DNA of 64,000 nucleotides from Acetobacter farinalis (GTDB lineage: Bacteria; Pseudomonadota; Alphaproteobacteria; Acetobacterales; Acetobacteraceae): NCBI RefSeq assembly GCF_026240015.1, contig NZ_JAPIUX010000009.1, positions 14,925 through 78,924 on the forward strand. The letters run 5' to 3'. A program made the position numbers and the translations under genes. This document shows, piece after piece, positions 52,968-60,659 of this stretch. Positions within the stretch are counted from its first letter, which is position 1. The number at the start of each line of letters is the position of its first letter. Below the pieces are notes generated by a model that worked only from the letters and a program-made list of their open reading frames with translations, was not told the DNA's origin and made no database searches.

Positions 52968-53297
52968 TTAGTGGTTGTTCTGCTGGCCAGCCGTGCCCGC
53001 ACCAACCTGGTTGATCCAGTTGATGATGATCGGTTCAGCGTCCTGCAGACCTTCGGCAGCACCCAGAACGGTGCCGGTAACTGCGCCCTGCATGGTCGGG
53101 ATAATGAGGCCGACCAGCTGGCCGATGGCGCCAATGCCCAGGATGCCGCCGCCGTCACCACCATGGATGCCGCCGATGATCATGCCTTCAGCGGCACCCG
53201 TCACGCAGCCAACCAGAGCGCCGCCGATGGCATCGCCAAAGCTTTTTGCCAGACCGCCGGAAACTTCGGTTGTTTCGGAAAATGTAAGTTCACGCAT
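52968..53297 (-). CDS. Double-glycine leader peptide (bacteriocin-like), copy 2
   Basis: A 109-residue paralogue of the peptide at 50740. The leader MRELTFSETTEVSGG differs by one residue. The first part of the mature region (16-30, LAKSFGDAIGGALVG) differs most, Cys31 and the following TGAAEGMIIGGIHGGDGGG block are identical, and the C-terminus keeps NWINQVGAGTAGQQ. Same ribosome-binding site and spacing as copy 1. The paired, similar but not identical peptides with GxxxG motifs recall two-peptide bacteriocins (family knowledge; not shown here). Confidence 0.82.
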   Translation of the reverse strand: MRELTFSETTEVSGGLAKSFGDAIGGALVGCVTGAAEGMIIGGIHGGDGGGILGIGAIGQLVGLIIPTMQGAVTGTVLGAAEGLQDAEPIIINWINQVGAGTAGQQNNH

Positions 53298-53512
53298 GCA
53301 CTTAGCTCCTTATTTGTATTGAGTGCATGGGAAGCGTCACATATTTCCAAACTGTATGGGAATAGGTGAATTCTGGATTACTTTATTATTAACACAAATC
53401 CATATTAATTAACGATAGATAAATGGAAATGGCTCTGGAGAAGGGATTTCGCACACAGGAACGCGAGAGGTTCTGGCTGATTCGAGGTGCGGCACCGGGC
53501 CATAAAACACGA
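53298..53512. promoter_or_regulatory. Control region of peptide gene 2
   Basis: A 215-bp spacer before peptide gene 2 whose first 60 bp match the region before peptide gene 1 (CGTCACATA, CAAAC). Beyond it an AT-rich stretch (about 53380-53425) could be a promoter or upstream element. No definite -35/-10 pair. Confidence 0.5.
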
Positions 53513-53540
53513 AAAAGGCGCGACCTGCGCCGCGCCTTTT
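53513..53540 (-). terminator. Terminator of the lytic transglycosylase gene
   Basis: The stem AAAAGGCGCG / CGCGCCTTTT with an 8-nt loop, 35 bp after the minus-strand gene's stop, with T residues following in that direction. Confidence 0.85.
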
Positions 53541-53575
53541 ACAAGAACTGTTCTGATGTAAAGGGAGAGTGCCGC

Positions 53576-55534
53576 CTAATGCAGCGCCCGTGTGTTAAGC
53601 GTGTGTGCCAGAGCCTGCTCATCCGCAAAGTCCGGCCATTCATTCCGGGCCAGAGCTGCAAGGGAGGGCGTGGGCAGTTTCATCCGTGCTGCGTAAATCC
53701 ACAGATAGGAGAGCGCGCGGTGGACATAGTCGCGCGTTTCCGCGGTGGGGATCAGTTCCATGAACAGCAGCGGGTCATCCTCGGAGGAGGCTGCGGTTTT
53801 TTCCCATCGGCTGAGCGCTGTGGGGCCTGCATTGTAGCTGGCCAGCAGGCGGATCATATCACCGCCGCGCATGGGGGTGCGTCCGTTATGGCGCGTCAGG
53901 TCGGCCAGATACTGCACATAGCGCTGCCCGATTTCTAGATTCAGGCTGGGGTCATGCAGATCGTTCGTGGCGTTTTCAAACCGGTGATTGAGCGTATTGG
54001 GCGGGCTTGTGACAAAATCGGCCGTGAGCGGGCGGATCTGCATCAGCCCGTGTGCGCCCGCGCCTGAAACAGCCTGAGGGTCGAAGTTCGATTCCAGACG
54101 GGTCAGCGCATAAACCAGCGCCGGGTCCATGGTAAAGCCGTGGCGGGGTTTCAGAAGCGGGAGGGGGAGGTTTTCCTGTTCCGCTCCGCGAGACGCCGCC
54201 CTTGCCTGAAGCGCATCGGCCATTTCGGCCGAGAGGTCATGCAGGCCAGCGGCATCCGCCACAAGCTGGAAAGAGCGGGCCAGAGTCACATCATGCAGGT
54301 CTGGCCATGCGCGGCGGATGGTGTTTTCCGCCCTTTCCTGCTCGCCAACCTGAAGCAGGGCAAATACCCGCCGCCCGACATCCGTGCTCCCTACGGCCTC
54401 GATATCAATTTCCGTCAGCACCTGTGCTGAGGGAGAGGCGCCAGAAGGCTCAGTGACTGAGAGAGCGGGTTCAGCCCCGGAAAGGCTGACTTTTCGTACA
54501 TGCTCGTGGCCGGGTGCTGAATGGTGCAGAACGCGGGCCGCCAGCAGGCCGTAGAATGTCGTCGGGAAGGCTTCCGCATGCTGGAGCCAGGTCCGGCGGG
54601 CATGTTCCTGCCCCAGTTTTTCGTGCGCGCGGGCCGCCCAGAACGCGCAGGCCGCCCGCATCTCGGAGGTGGCTGCGGCGGCATGGGATGCTTTTTCAAA
54701 GAAAGGAGCGGCCTGCTCATACTGCCCCTCCTGCCACAGGGCCAGCCCGGCCACGTATCCCGCCAGCGCATTTTTGGCGTTGGACCCTTCCACCGCCGTG
54801 CGGCTGATATCCAGCGCCAGATCGGTCTCACCGGCATTCAGCATGGCCTGAGCGGTTTCTGCCTGAAGCTGGGCCGCATAGGCCGGGGTCATGCCCGGTG
54901 TGGCGGTAATCAGATGGAGGGCGCTGTGAACGCCTTTAAGCCCCCAGCCGGTGCGTTCCCGCAAGGTGCGGTCCAGCATCGGGTTGCGGGTGAAGTCCTG
55001 AGCCAGAGGGGCTGCGGGAATGCCGGTATGGTCCGGCGCCAGATGGGTGGAAACAGGGGCTGGCGGCATCGGGCCGCCATGCTGTGGCAGGGCGGCCAGA
55101 CGCGCCCAGATTGCGGCGGCATCGGCATAGGAGAGGTATTTTTTCAGCCAGGTCCGCAGTTCTGTAGCGCCCGGATGGTAGGCGGGGTTCAGGTAGCGGT
55201 CTGCCTCAATGTCGCCCAGCAGGGTGGCGTCTGTCAGCCGGGTGGTGCTGGTAATGGCTTCTGCAAAGGCTCCCTGCCGCTGAAGGCGGAAGATGGATTT
55301 GATCTGAGTGCTGATTTCCGGTGGGAGTGGCTTTGGAAGAGGAATGTCATCGCCTTCTGGAAACGCCTGCCGCGGCATGACCATCGCAAGCTCTTCGCTG
55401 TGCGTGTCCTGCCCCGGCCCGGGGAGCTTGGCATAGGCTCTCGTCGCTACGACGGAAGCACCGGCCAAAAGGGCGGCCCCGGCCATAAAGGCCCTGGCCG
55501 CGAGTTGATGAGGGATCTGTCCTATCGCTCGCAT
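53576..55534 (-). CDS. Soluble lytic murein transglycosylase
   Basis: A 652-residue periplasmic Slt70-like enzyme that cleaves peptidoglycan glycan strands. An export signal occupies about 1-35 (ending ATRAYA). A long helical, superhelix-type region (about 60-450) precedes the SLT domain, which holds the catalytic Glu481 in LTRLESNFDP, then GAGAHGLMQIRP and LLASYNAGPTAL. Its product, anhydro-muropeptides, is related to the amino sugars handled by the murQ operon, although the genes are far apart. Confidence 0.93.
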   Translation of the reverse strand: MRAIGQIPHQLAARAFMAGAALLAGASVVATRAYAKLPGPGQDTHSEELAMVMPRQAFPEGDDIPLPKPLPPEISTQIKSIFRLQRQGAFAEAITSTTRLTDATLLGDIEADRYLNPAYHPGATELRTWLKKYLSYADAAAIWARLAALPQHGGPMPPAPVSTHLAPDHTGIPAAPLAQDFTRNPMLDRTLRERTGWGLKGVHSALHLITATPGMTPAYAAQLQAETAQAMLNAGETDLALDISRTAVEGSNAKNALAGYVAGLALWQEGQYEQAAPFFEKASHAAAATSEMRAACAFWAARAHEKLGQEHARRTWLQHAEAFPTTFYGLLAARVLHHSAPGHEHVRKVSLSGAEPALSVTEPSGASPSAQVLTEIDIEAVGSTDVGRRVFALLQVGEQERAENTIRRAWPDLHDVTLARSFQLVADAAGLHDLSAEMADALQARAASRGAEQENLPLPLLKPRHGFTMDPALVYALTRLESNFDPQAVSGAGAHGLMQIRPLTADFVTSPPNTLNHRFENATNDLHDPSLNLEIGQRYVQYLADLTRHNGRTPMRGGDMIRLLASYNAGPTALSRWEKTAASSEDDPLLFMELIPTAETRDYVHRALSYLWIYAARMKLPTPSLAALARNEWPDFADEQALAHTLNTRALH

Positions 55535-55744
55535 GGCTGGCGGGGTCTATGTGGTTCTGCGCCAAAAAGCAAGTTTACTCTTTGTAAGCACTCAGGGAGC
55601 GGGGGTCAGAACACGGGAAAAAGCCGATGTGAATAGCAGGCAATTCGGCTTGGAACTACTTGTGTTTCATGAGGAAATTCTGGTTCGAATAGAGAGGGCT
55701 TTATTCTTGCGGTACCGGGATGTTCCTCTGCTCCCGCACTGGAT

Positions 55745-56665
55745 TCAACCGTTCTCCCGTAGCGTTTGTGCAACAAGCATCAGGTCCTGCCAGATTTCCT
55801 TACGGGCCGTGGCACTTGCCCGCAGTTGAAGGGGGTGACGCATAACAAGAGTGGGGAGCGGTCCGGCCAATCCGGGGATGTCCGCAGGCCACCATGCCCG
55901 GCGGGGAGGAGTCGTTCCGGCGTCCAGCAGCATGCGGGCCGGGAGTCGGCCGCACAGCAGCAGGCGCTGGGGGGCAAACAGTGTAATGGCCCGTTCCAGA
56001 AAGGGGCGGCACTGGCGGAGCTCAGGCTCGGTGGGGGTGCGGCCGCCGGGCGGGCGCCAGGGCAGGGCGGTGGCCAGCAGCAGAGTCTCCCGCTTCAGCC
56101 CCAGAGGGGCGAGCATCTGGTTCAGGAGGTCTCCACACAGGCCGGAGAATACCTGTCCGCTGCGGTCTTCATCCGCATCCGGTGCTTCTCCGATAATCAT
56201 CAGGGGGGCCTGGTGCGGTCCTGTCGGGAACAGGGTGTGCATGGCAGTGGTGCGCAGCGAGCATGTAGAGAACGCCTCCAGCGCCGCCCGCAAGGCTTCA
56301 GGCGTGCTGGCGCCTGCGGCCAGAGTCTGGGCCTGCGCAAGGCTTTCTGCTAGCAGGGCGGGGCCAGCCTGCAAGGAGGCGGATGCTGTGGGAGGCGCTC
56401 CCGTGACTGCCCGTGTGGACGCCCCGGTATGTGCTCCCGTGTGCGCCCCTGCGGAAGGGGGTGCCGTCCGGGGTGCGGCGGGGGCGGCAGGATGCCCGGC
56501 AGGGCCAGTCAGACGGCCCTCGGGTGTTCTGCGCAGGACAGGCTCTTCCGCCGGGAAGCGCATTTTTCCAAGGTGCGCCAGACGCTGGTCGGTCGGGGAG
56601 TCTCCCACCACGGTATCCACGCCCCATTCCTCATAGAGGCGAAGCAGAGACAGAGCGGAGTCCAT
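55745..56665 (-). CDS. Uracil-DNA glycosylase, family 4-like
   Basis: A 306-residue DNA repair enzyme of the UDG superfamily. An alphaproteobacterial N-terminal extension (about 1-110) with a Pro/Ala/Thr/Gly-rich, partly repetitive stretch precedes the core. The motifs are GEAPDADEDRSGQVFSG (water-activating region) and the late VMRHPLQL. Of the four cysteines that bind 4Fe-4S in typical family-4 enzymes, only Cys135 and Cys219 are seen at expected places; one position is Trp203 (LPWRPPGG), and the CxxC partner is missing. ATG 56665 is chosen by family start; a GTG is at 56686. The 210-bp spacer to the transglycosylase has no gene. Confidence 0.85.
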   Translation of the reverse strand: MDSALSLLRLYEEWGVDTVVGDSPTDQRLAHLGKMRFPAEEPVLRRTPEGRLTGPAGHPAAPAAPRTAPPSAGAHTGAHTGASTRAVTGAPPTASASLQAGPALLAESLAQAQTLAAGASTPEALRAALEAFSTCSLRTTAMHTLFPTGPHQAPLMIIGEAPDADEDRSGQVFSGLCGDLLNQMLAPLGLKRETLLLATALPWRPPGGRTPTEPELRQCRPFLERAITLFAPQRLLLCGRLPARMLLDAGTTPPRRAWWPADIPGLAGPLPTLVMRHPLQLRASATARKEIWQDLMLVAQTLRENG

Positions 56666-56835
56666 CAGGTAGACTGCCCGTTGCACCGCAGGGTTGCCGA
56701 AGGGCTGGTTTGGCGGTTGGTTGCGGGCAGGGTAGAGAAGTATCCGCCGTTCATGTCATGTCTTCCCAGTCTTTGAGGGAACGGGGCGTCGCCAATGGTC
56801 TGTTTGGGCCTCTGCCGCTCCTGGATAGGGTCATT

Positions 56836-58704
56836 ATGCTGTTTTGTCGTCTTCTGCCTACGGTTTTCCTGCTGCTCTCTGCTTCGGTTCTGACCCCGTC
56901 TCTGTCTGCCGTTGCCGCCGAAGGGGCAGAAATACGCCAGACAGCCCCCCCGGGACAGCCGGCAGCCTCCCTTGCCCCCGTGCAGGCGGATGCGCCCCCT
57001 GCCGGGTCTCATGTCGATTCGGGTGCGTTCCTCACGGCTGTTGTGGCCACGCATAAAGGGGATGATCTGGACGCAGCCCGCGCCTTTCGCGCAGCCGCCG
57101 CGGCAGACCCCACCAATCAGGATCTGCTCAAACAGGCCTTTATCCGCAGCGTGCTGGCCGGAGACCCGGAAGCCGTGGATCTGGCACACCGGAACGCAAG
57201 CCTGCCGGGCGGGCAGAGCATCATCTCCTCCCTCGTGCTGGGGAATGATGCCGCCATGCGGGGAGACTGGACGGCGGCCTCGCGCTTTTATCAGCAGGCC
57301 GGGGCAGACCCGATGGCGCACCTGATCATGCCGCTGCTGCAGGCATGGTGCCAGCAGGCGCAGAACCATGCGGATGATGCCATAGCATCCCTGACCCATA
57401 TTCAGGGCTCCGTGCTGGTACCGTTCTATACCCTGCATGCCGCCATGATTGCGCAGACAGCCGGCCAGACCGCCCGCGCGGGAGATCTGTTCATGCAGGC
57501 GGCAAAGCTGATGCCGGGGTATGACCTGCTGCTCACCCGCTCTCTGGCCGCGTGGCTCTGGTCTCAGGGGCAGCAGGACAAGGCCAGGGCGCTGGTCAGG
57601 AGCCTGATCCAGTCAGACCCGGTTCTGGGGCTGGCAGGGGCCGAGCTTCAGGCGACAATCAGCCATTATCCGGTCTCGTCCGCACAGGGCGGCATTGCCC
57701 GCGCTTATGTGCTCACGGCGTTTCTCCTGCGCCAGCAGGGCCGCCAGCAAGGGCGGGGCACTGTGCGTCCGGGCCCGACAGACCACCAGTTTGATGAAGC
57801 CTCCCGTCTGATGCTTGGGTTTGCGCTCGGGCTGGACCCGCATCTGGCTGAAGCCCGCCTGATGCTGGCGGAAATTCAGGAGGATGAAGGCCACCAGAGT
57901 GCCGCGCGTGAGACATTGCTGCGCGTTCCGCAGACAGACCCGCTCTATCCTGTGGTCTCGTTCCGGCTGGCGCTGGTGGATGGCGCAACCGGGCATCAGG
58001 ATGAAGCCCGCGCCATTCTGACGCGTCTTGTGAAAGAGACTCCGGGGCAGGCGCTGGCCGTGCGGGCGCTGGGCAACACATTATCCGCCCAGAAAGACTG
58101 GAAAGGCGCCATCACGGCGTACAATCAGGCGGTTGCGCTGGCCACGGCCAGCAAGACGCTGGACTGGTCACTCCTGTTCCTTCGGGCCGTGGCGTATCAC
58201 GAAGCAGGAGACTGGCCGCATGCCAAGGCTGACCTGCAACAGGGGCTGAAGCTGGCTCCTGATGAACCGCTTTTGCTCAACTTCCTTGGCTATTCCATGG
58301 TGGAGCGGAAAGAAAATCTGGGAGAGGCGGAAGCCCTGCTGCGCAGGGCGGTGGAACTGGACCCGCAGGATGCCGCCATTCGGGACAGTTTTGGCTGGGT
58401 GCGGGTTGAGCAGGGAGATCTGGCCGGGGGTACAGCCTTGCTGGAAAAGGCAGCCGAACAGACACCGGAAGACCCGGAAGTCAATTATCATCTGGGTGAA
58501 GCATACTGGCGTGCAGGGCGGAAGACGGAAGCTGTCGATCAGTGGAACGTTGCTCTTGGCTTGCACCCGGAGCCGACGGATGAAGCCCTGATCCGCGCAG
58601 CACTGGCGCGTGCCGCGGCAGAGGGCCTCCATAAACCGACACAGCAGGACGCCCCTCAGGCTGAGAGTGGCTCCGCACAAAGCCGAGGAAAGCATACCCC
58701 GTGA
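56836..58704 (+). CDS. Exported TPR-repeat protein
   Basis: A 622-residue protein with a signal peptide (MLFCRLLPTVFLLLSASV, cleavage near AVAAEG) and many tetratricopeptide repeats. C-terminal repeats are clear: FLNFLGYSMVERKENLGEAE, DSFGWVRVEQGDLAGGTALL, NYHLGEAYWRAGRKTEAVDQ. It is probably a periplasmic scaffold in envelope assembly, but no specific partner can be named. ATG 56836 has GATAGGG before it and gives the signal; the frame is open back to 56413. The ispE start overlaps its stop, an adjacency common in alphaproteobacteria. Confidence 0.85.
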   Translation: MLFCRLLPTVFLLLSASVLTPSLSAVAAEGAEIRQTAPPGQPAASLAPVQADAPPAGSHVDSGAFLTAVVATHKGDDLDAARAFRAAAAADPTNQDLLKQAFIRSVLAGDPEAVDLAHRNASLPGGQSIISSLVLGNDAAMRGDWTAASRFYQQAGADPMAHLIMPLLQAWCQQAQNHADDAIASLTHIQGSVLVPFYTLHAAMIAQTAGQTARAGDLFMQAAKLMPGYDLLLTRSLAAWLWSQGQQDKARALVRSLIQSDPVLGLAGAELQATISHYPVSSAQGGIARAYVLTAFLLRQQGRQQGRGTVRPGPTDHQFDEASRLMLGFALGLDPHLAEARLMLAEIQEDEGHQSAARETLLRVPQTDPLYPVVSFRLALVDGATGHQDEARAILTRLVKETPGQALAVRALGNTLSAQKDWKGAITAYNQAVALATASKTLDWSLLFLRAVAYHEAGDWPHAKADLQQGLKLAPDEPLLLNFLGYSMVERKENLGEAEALLRRAVELDPQDAAIRDSFGWVRVEQGDLAGGTALLEKAAEQTPEDPEVNYHLGEAYWRAGRKTEAVDQWNVALGLHPEPTDEALIRAALARAAAEGLHKPTQQDAPQAESGSAQSRGKHTP

Positions 58705-59603
58705 CATCAGCCATGATGGACCTCACCACAGAGAGCCTGACGGAAGCGGCTCCGGCCAAAATCAATCTCTACCTGCATGTGACAGGCAAGAGGGCGGACG
58801 GTTACCACCTGCTGGACAGTCTGGTGGTGTTTGCCGGAGCAGGAGACCGCCTGCGGTATGAGCCGGGGCCGGAGCCCCTGCATCTGGTGTTGGCCGGGCG
58901 TTTTGGCCCGTCACTGACCGATGCGGCCGGGCCGGATAATCTGGTGATGAAGGCTGCGGCGGCTCTGGAGTCTGCCTGCGGGCCCGCCGCCCGCGTGCGG
59001 GGTGGGCGGTTGATTCTTGAAAAGGATCTGCCCGTGGCCTCCGGCATTGGCGGCGGTTCAGCCGATGCCGCCGCCGCCCTGCGTTTGCTGAACCGTGCCT
59101 GGAACGCGGAGGTGGATCAGGCCACCCTGCTGCGGCTGGCGGAAAAATTGGGGGCGGACGTGCCTGTTTGTCTGGCCAGCCAGACAGCGCGCATGGAAGG
59201 CATCGGGGAAATTCTGGGTGCTGCGCCGGTTCTGCCGGAGTGTGGTATGGTGCTGGTGAATTGTGGTCAGGCGGTTTCCACGCCGGAGGTGTTCCGCAAA
59301 CGTGAGGGTGCGTTTGTGCCGCGTGCGGCCCTGCCGGCCCGCTGGCCGGATGCCGAGAGCATGGTGGCGGATCTCGCCCGGCAGGAAAATAGTCTGGAAA
59401 CACCTGCCTGTGTTGTGTGTCCGCCGGTTCAAACCGTGCTGTCGGCTATTCATACCCTGCCGGAGTGCCTGCTTGCCCGCATGAGTGGCTCTGGCGCGAC
59501 CTGCTTTGGTCTTTTTCCGTCGGCACGCAGTGCGGAGGCCGCGGCGGCTGAACTGGCACAGGCGCAACCCGGCTGGTGGGTCTGGGGTGGCGGGCTGGCC
59601 TGA
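58701..59603 (+). CDS. ispE: 4-diphosphocytidyl-2-C-methyl-D-erythritol kinase
   Basis: GHMP kinase of the MEP isoprenoid pathway. The 300-residue protein starts with APAKINLYLHVTGKRADGYH and has the phosphate loop DLPVASGIGGGSADAAAALR; the C-terminal MSGSGATCFGLF block is intact. GTG 58701 overlaps the TPR gene's stop by 4 bp and has GAGGAA at 58685-58690; ATGs at 58713 and 58716 are alternatives. It is one of two MEP genes in the window, with dxs. Confidence 0.95.
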   Translation: MTSAMMDLTTESLTEAAPAKINLYLHVTGKRADGYHLLDSLVVFAGAGDRLRYEPGPEPLHLVLAGRFGPSLTDAAGPDNLVMKAAAALESACGPAARVRGGRLILEKDLPVASGIGGGSADAAAALRLLNRAWNAEVDQATLLRLAEKLGADVPVCLASQTARMEGIGEILGAAPVLPECGMVLVNCGQAVSTPEVFRKREGAFVPRAALPARWPDAESMVADLARQENSLETPACVVCPPVQTVLSAIHTLPECLLARMSGSGATCFGLFPSARSAEAAAAELAQAQPGWWVWGGGLA

Positions 59604-59682
59604 GTTTCAGGCGGGGGAAAAGAACCTTCAGCGTTTCACGCGGAAGTCTGGTAGGGTGACAGGACTTGTAAAGGGGGGCCTT

Positions 59683-60078
59683 ATGTCTTCTAAAATTGAC
59701 CTGACGTTATCTGAAGATCACACCACAGTGCACATGATCCTGCCGGGGCAGGAGGGGGCACCCACGGTGGATGTGCAGCTTTCCGTGGAGGAAGTCACCA
59801 GCCTGATTACCGTGCTGGGCCGCCTCCGCCAGACCATGATGACCAATCATGAAATCCCGCCGATTGAGGGCGCAACCTTTACCCCCGTCACACGCACGCG
59901 CTGGGCCGTGCAGCCCGAAGCCCGTACGGACGGCTCCCTTCTGGCGTTCCAGCACCCGGCTTATGGCCCGATCGGGCTGGTGCTGACCCCGCAGGACGCC
60001 GAACGGCTTGTCCGGGGCCTGAACCTGCACGAGCAGATGCGGCGGGACCAGCAGGCTAATCGTGGTAAGCTGAACTAA
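59683..60078 (+). CDS. Small protein of unknown function
   Basis: A 131-residue protein starting at ATG 59683 with AAGGGGGG just before. It has an alternating hydrophobic beta-like N-terminal half (IDLTLSEDHTTVHMILPGQE, VDVQLSVEEVTSLITVLGRL) and a second part with RWAVQPEARTDGSLLAFQHP and GLVLTPQDAERLVRGLNLHE. No signal peptide or membrane segment. It probably shares the ispE transcript. I do not recognise a family; it looks like a real gene by start site and codon pattern. Confidence 0.65.
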   Translation: MSSKIDLTLSEDHTTVHMILPGQEGAPTVDVQLSVEEVTSLITVLGRLRQTMMTNHEIPPIEGATFTPVTRTRWAVQPEARTDGSLLAFQHPAYGPIGLVLTPQDAERLVRGLNLHEQMRRDQQANRGKLN

Positions 60079-60154
60079 GGCGTCGTTCAGTTCGCGCTTG
60101 GCCCCATGAGGAGTGTACTTCTCTCTGTTTTTTTGGGGAGGGGGATCTCAGTCC

Positions 60155-60590
60155 ACCGGTATGGCTTGAGTAACAGCCAATACCAATAAGAGCGGATAAA
60201 CGATATTCCTTCGGGTCACGGAAGTCGTGGTGGCGGGAAAGCTGTCGATAACCGTCTATTTGTGGAAGCCGCGCTGTATCGCTACCGCGCTGATATTCCT
60301 TGGCGTGATCGAACGGGTTTTCCGGAGGGTGTTCGAAAAAAGACGTCCAGTCAGGCCGTTGGGCGGTCCTGTGGCGGACTAGCCACGAAAAACCATGCAA
60401 TCGCCGACGTTGCAGGCAAAGCGACCGCCCTGCCCTTGGCGCTCGAACAAAGGGTGAGATCACTGAAGCAGAAGCTTTCCCTGATGATGTCAAATCCAAA
60501 ATCGTTATCGCCGATATGGCTTATGATGACGATCTATTCTCAGCGATCACTCCGCTTCCCGGATAACAGAGACTTTCATGCCAGATACTC
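60155..60590 (+). pseudogene. Broken IS5-family transposase
   Basis: Fragments of an IS5-type transposase in more than one frame. One frame reads ERINDIPSGHGSRGGGKAVD, then NRLFVEAALYRYRADIPWRD, preceded by an in-frame stop. After an apparent internal deletion it reads VGRSCGGLATKNHAIADVAG. A frameshift then moves the match to EAEAFPDDVKSKIVIADMAY and DDDLFSAITP. The catalytic DDE set cannot be complete. Terminal inverted repeats were not found. It lies directly upstream of the third Hint gene's 3' end. Confidence 0.75.
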
Positions 60591-60659
60591 AAGCCGGACC
60601 GTGATAGGCAGACATGAAAGAAGGTGCCAGCCTTTTTACAGACCGGCACCCTTCACACT

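Larger units (their letters stand above)
49095..53297 (-). repeat. Tandem duplication of a peptide + Hint-protein cassette
   Basis: Two head-to-tail units on the minus strand, each in the order promoter region, 109-aa double-glycine peptide, hairpin, Hint protein, terminator. Stops of the Hint genes are 2245 bp apart and stops of the peptide genes 2228 bp apart. The Hint domains and downstream parts are almost identical, while the N-terminal thirds, the intercistronic hairpin stems and the AT-rich promoter spacers differ. Confidence 0.9.

Noticed and set aside
55685..55700. GGTTCGAAT resembling a tRNA T-loop
   Set aside because: No acceptor stem, anticodon arm or D-arm can be built around it.
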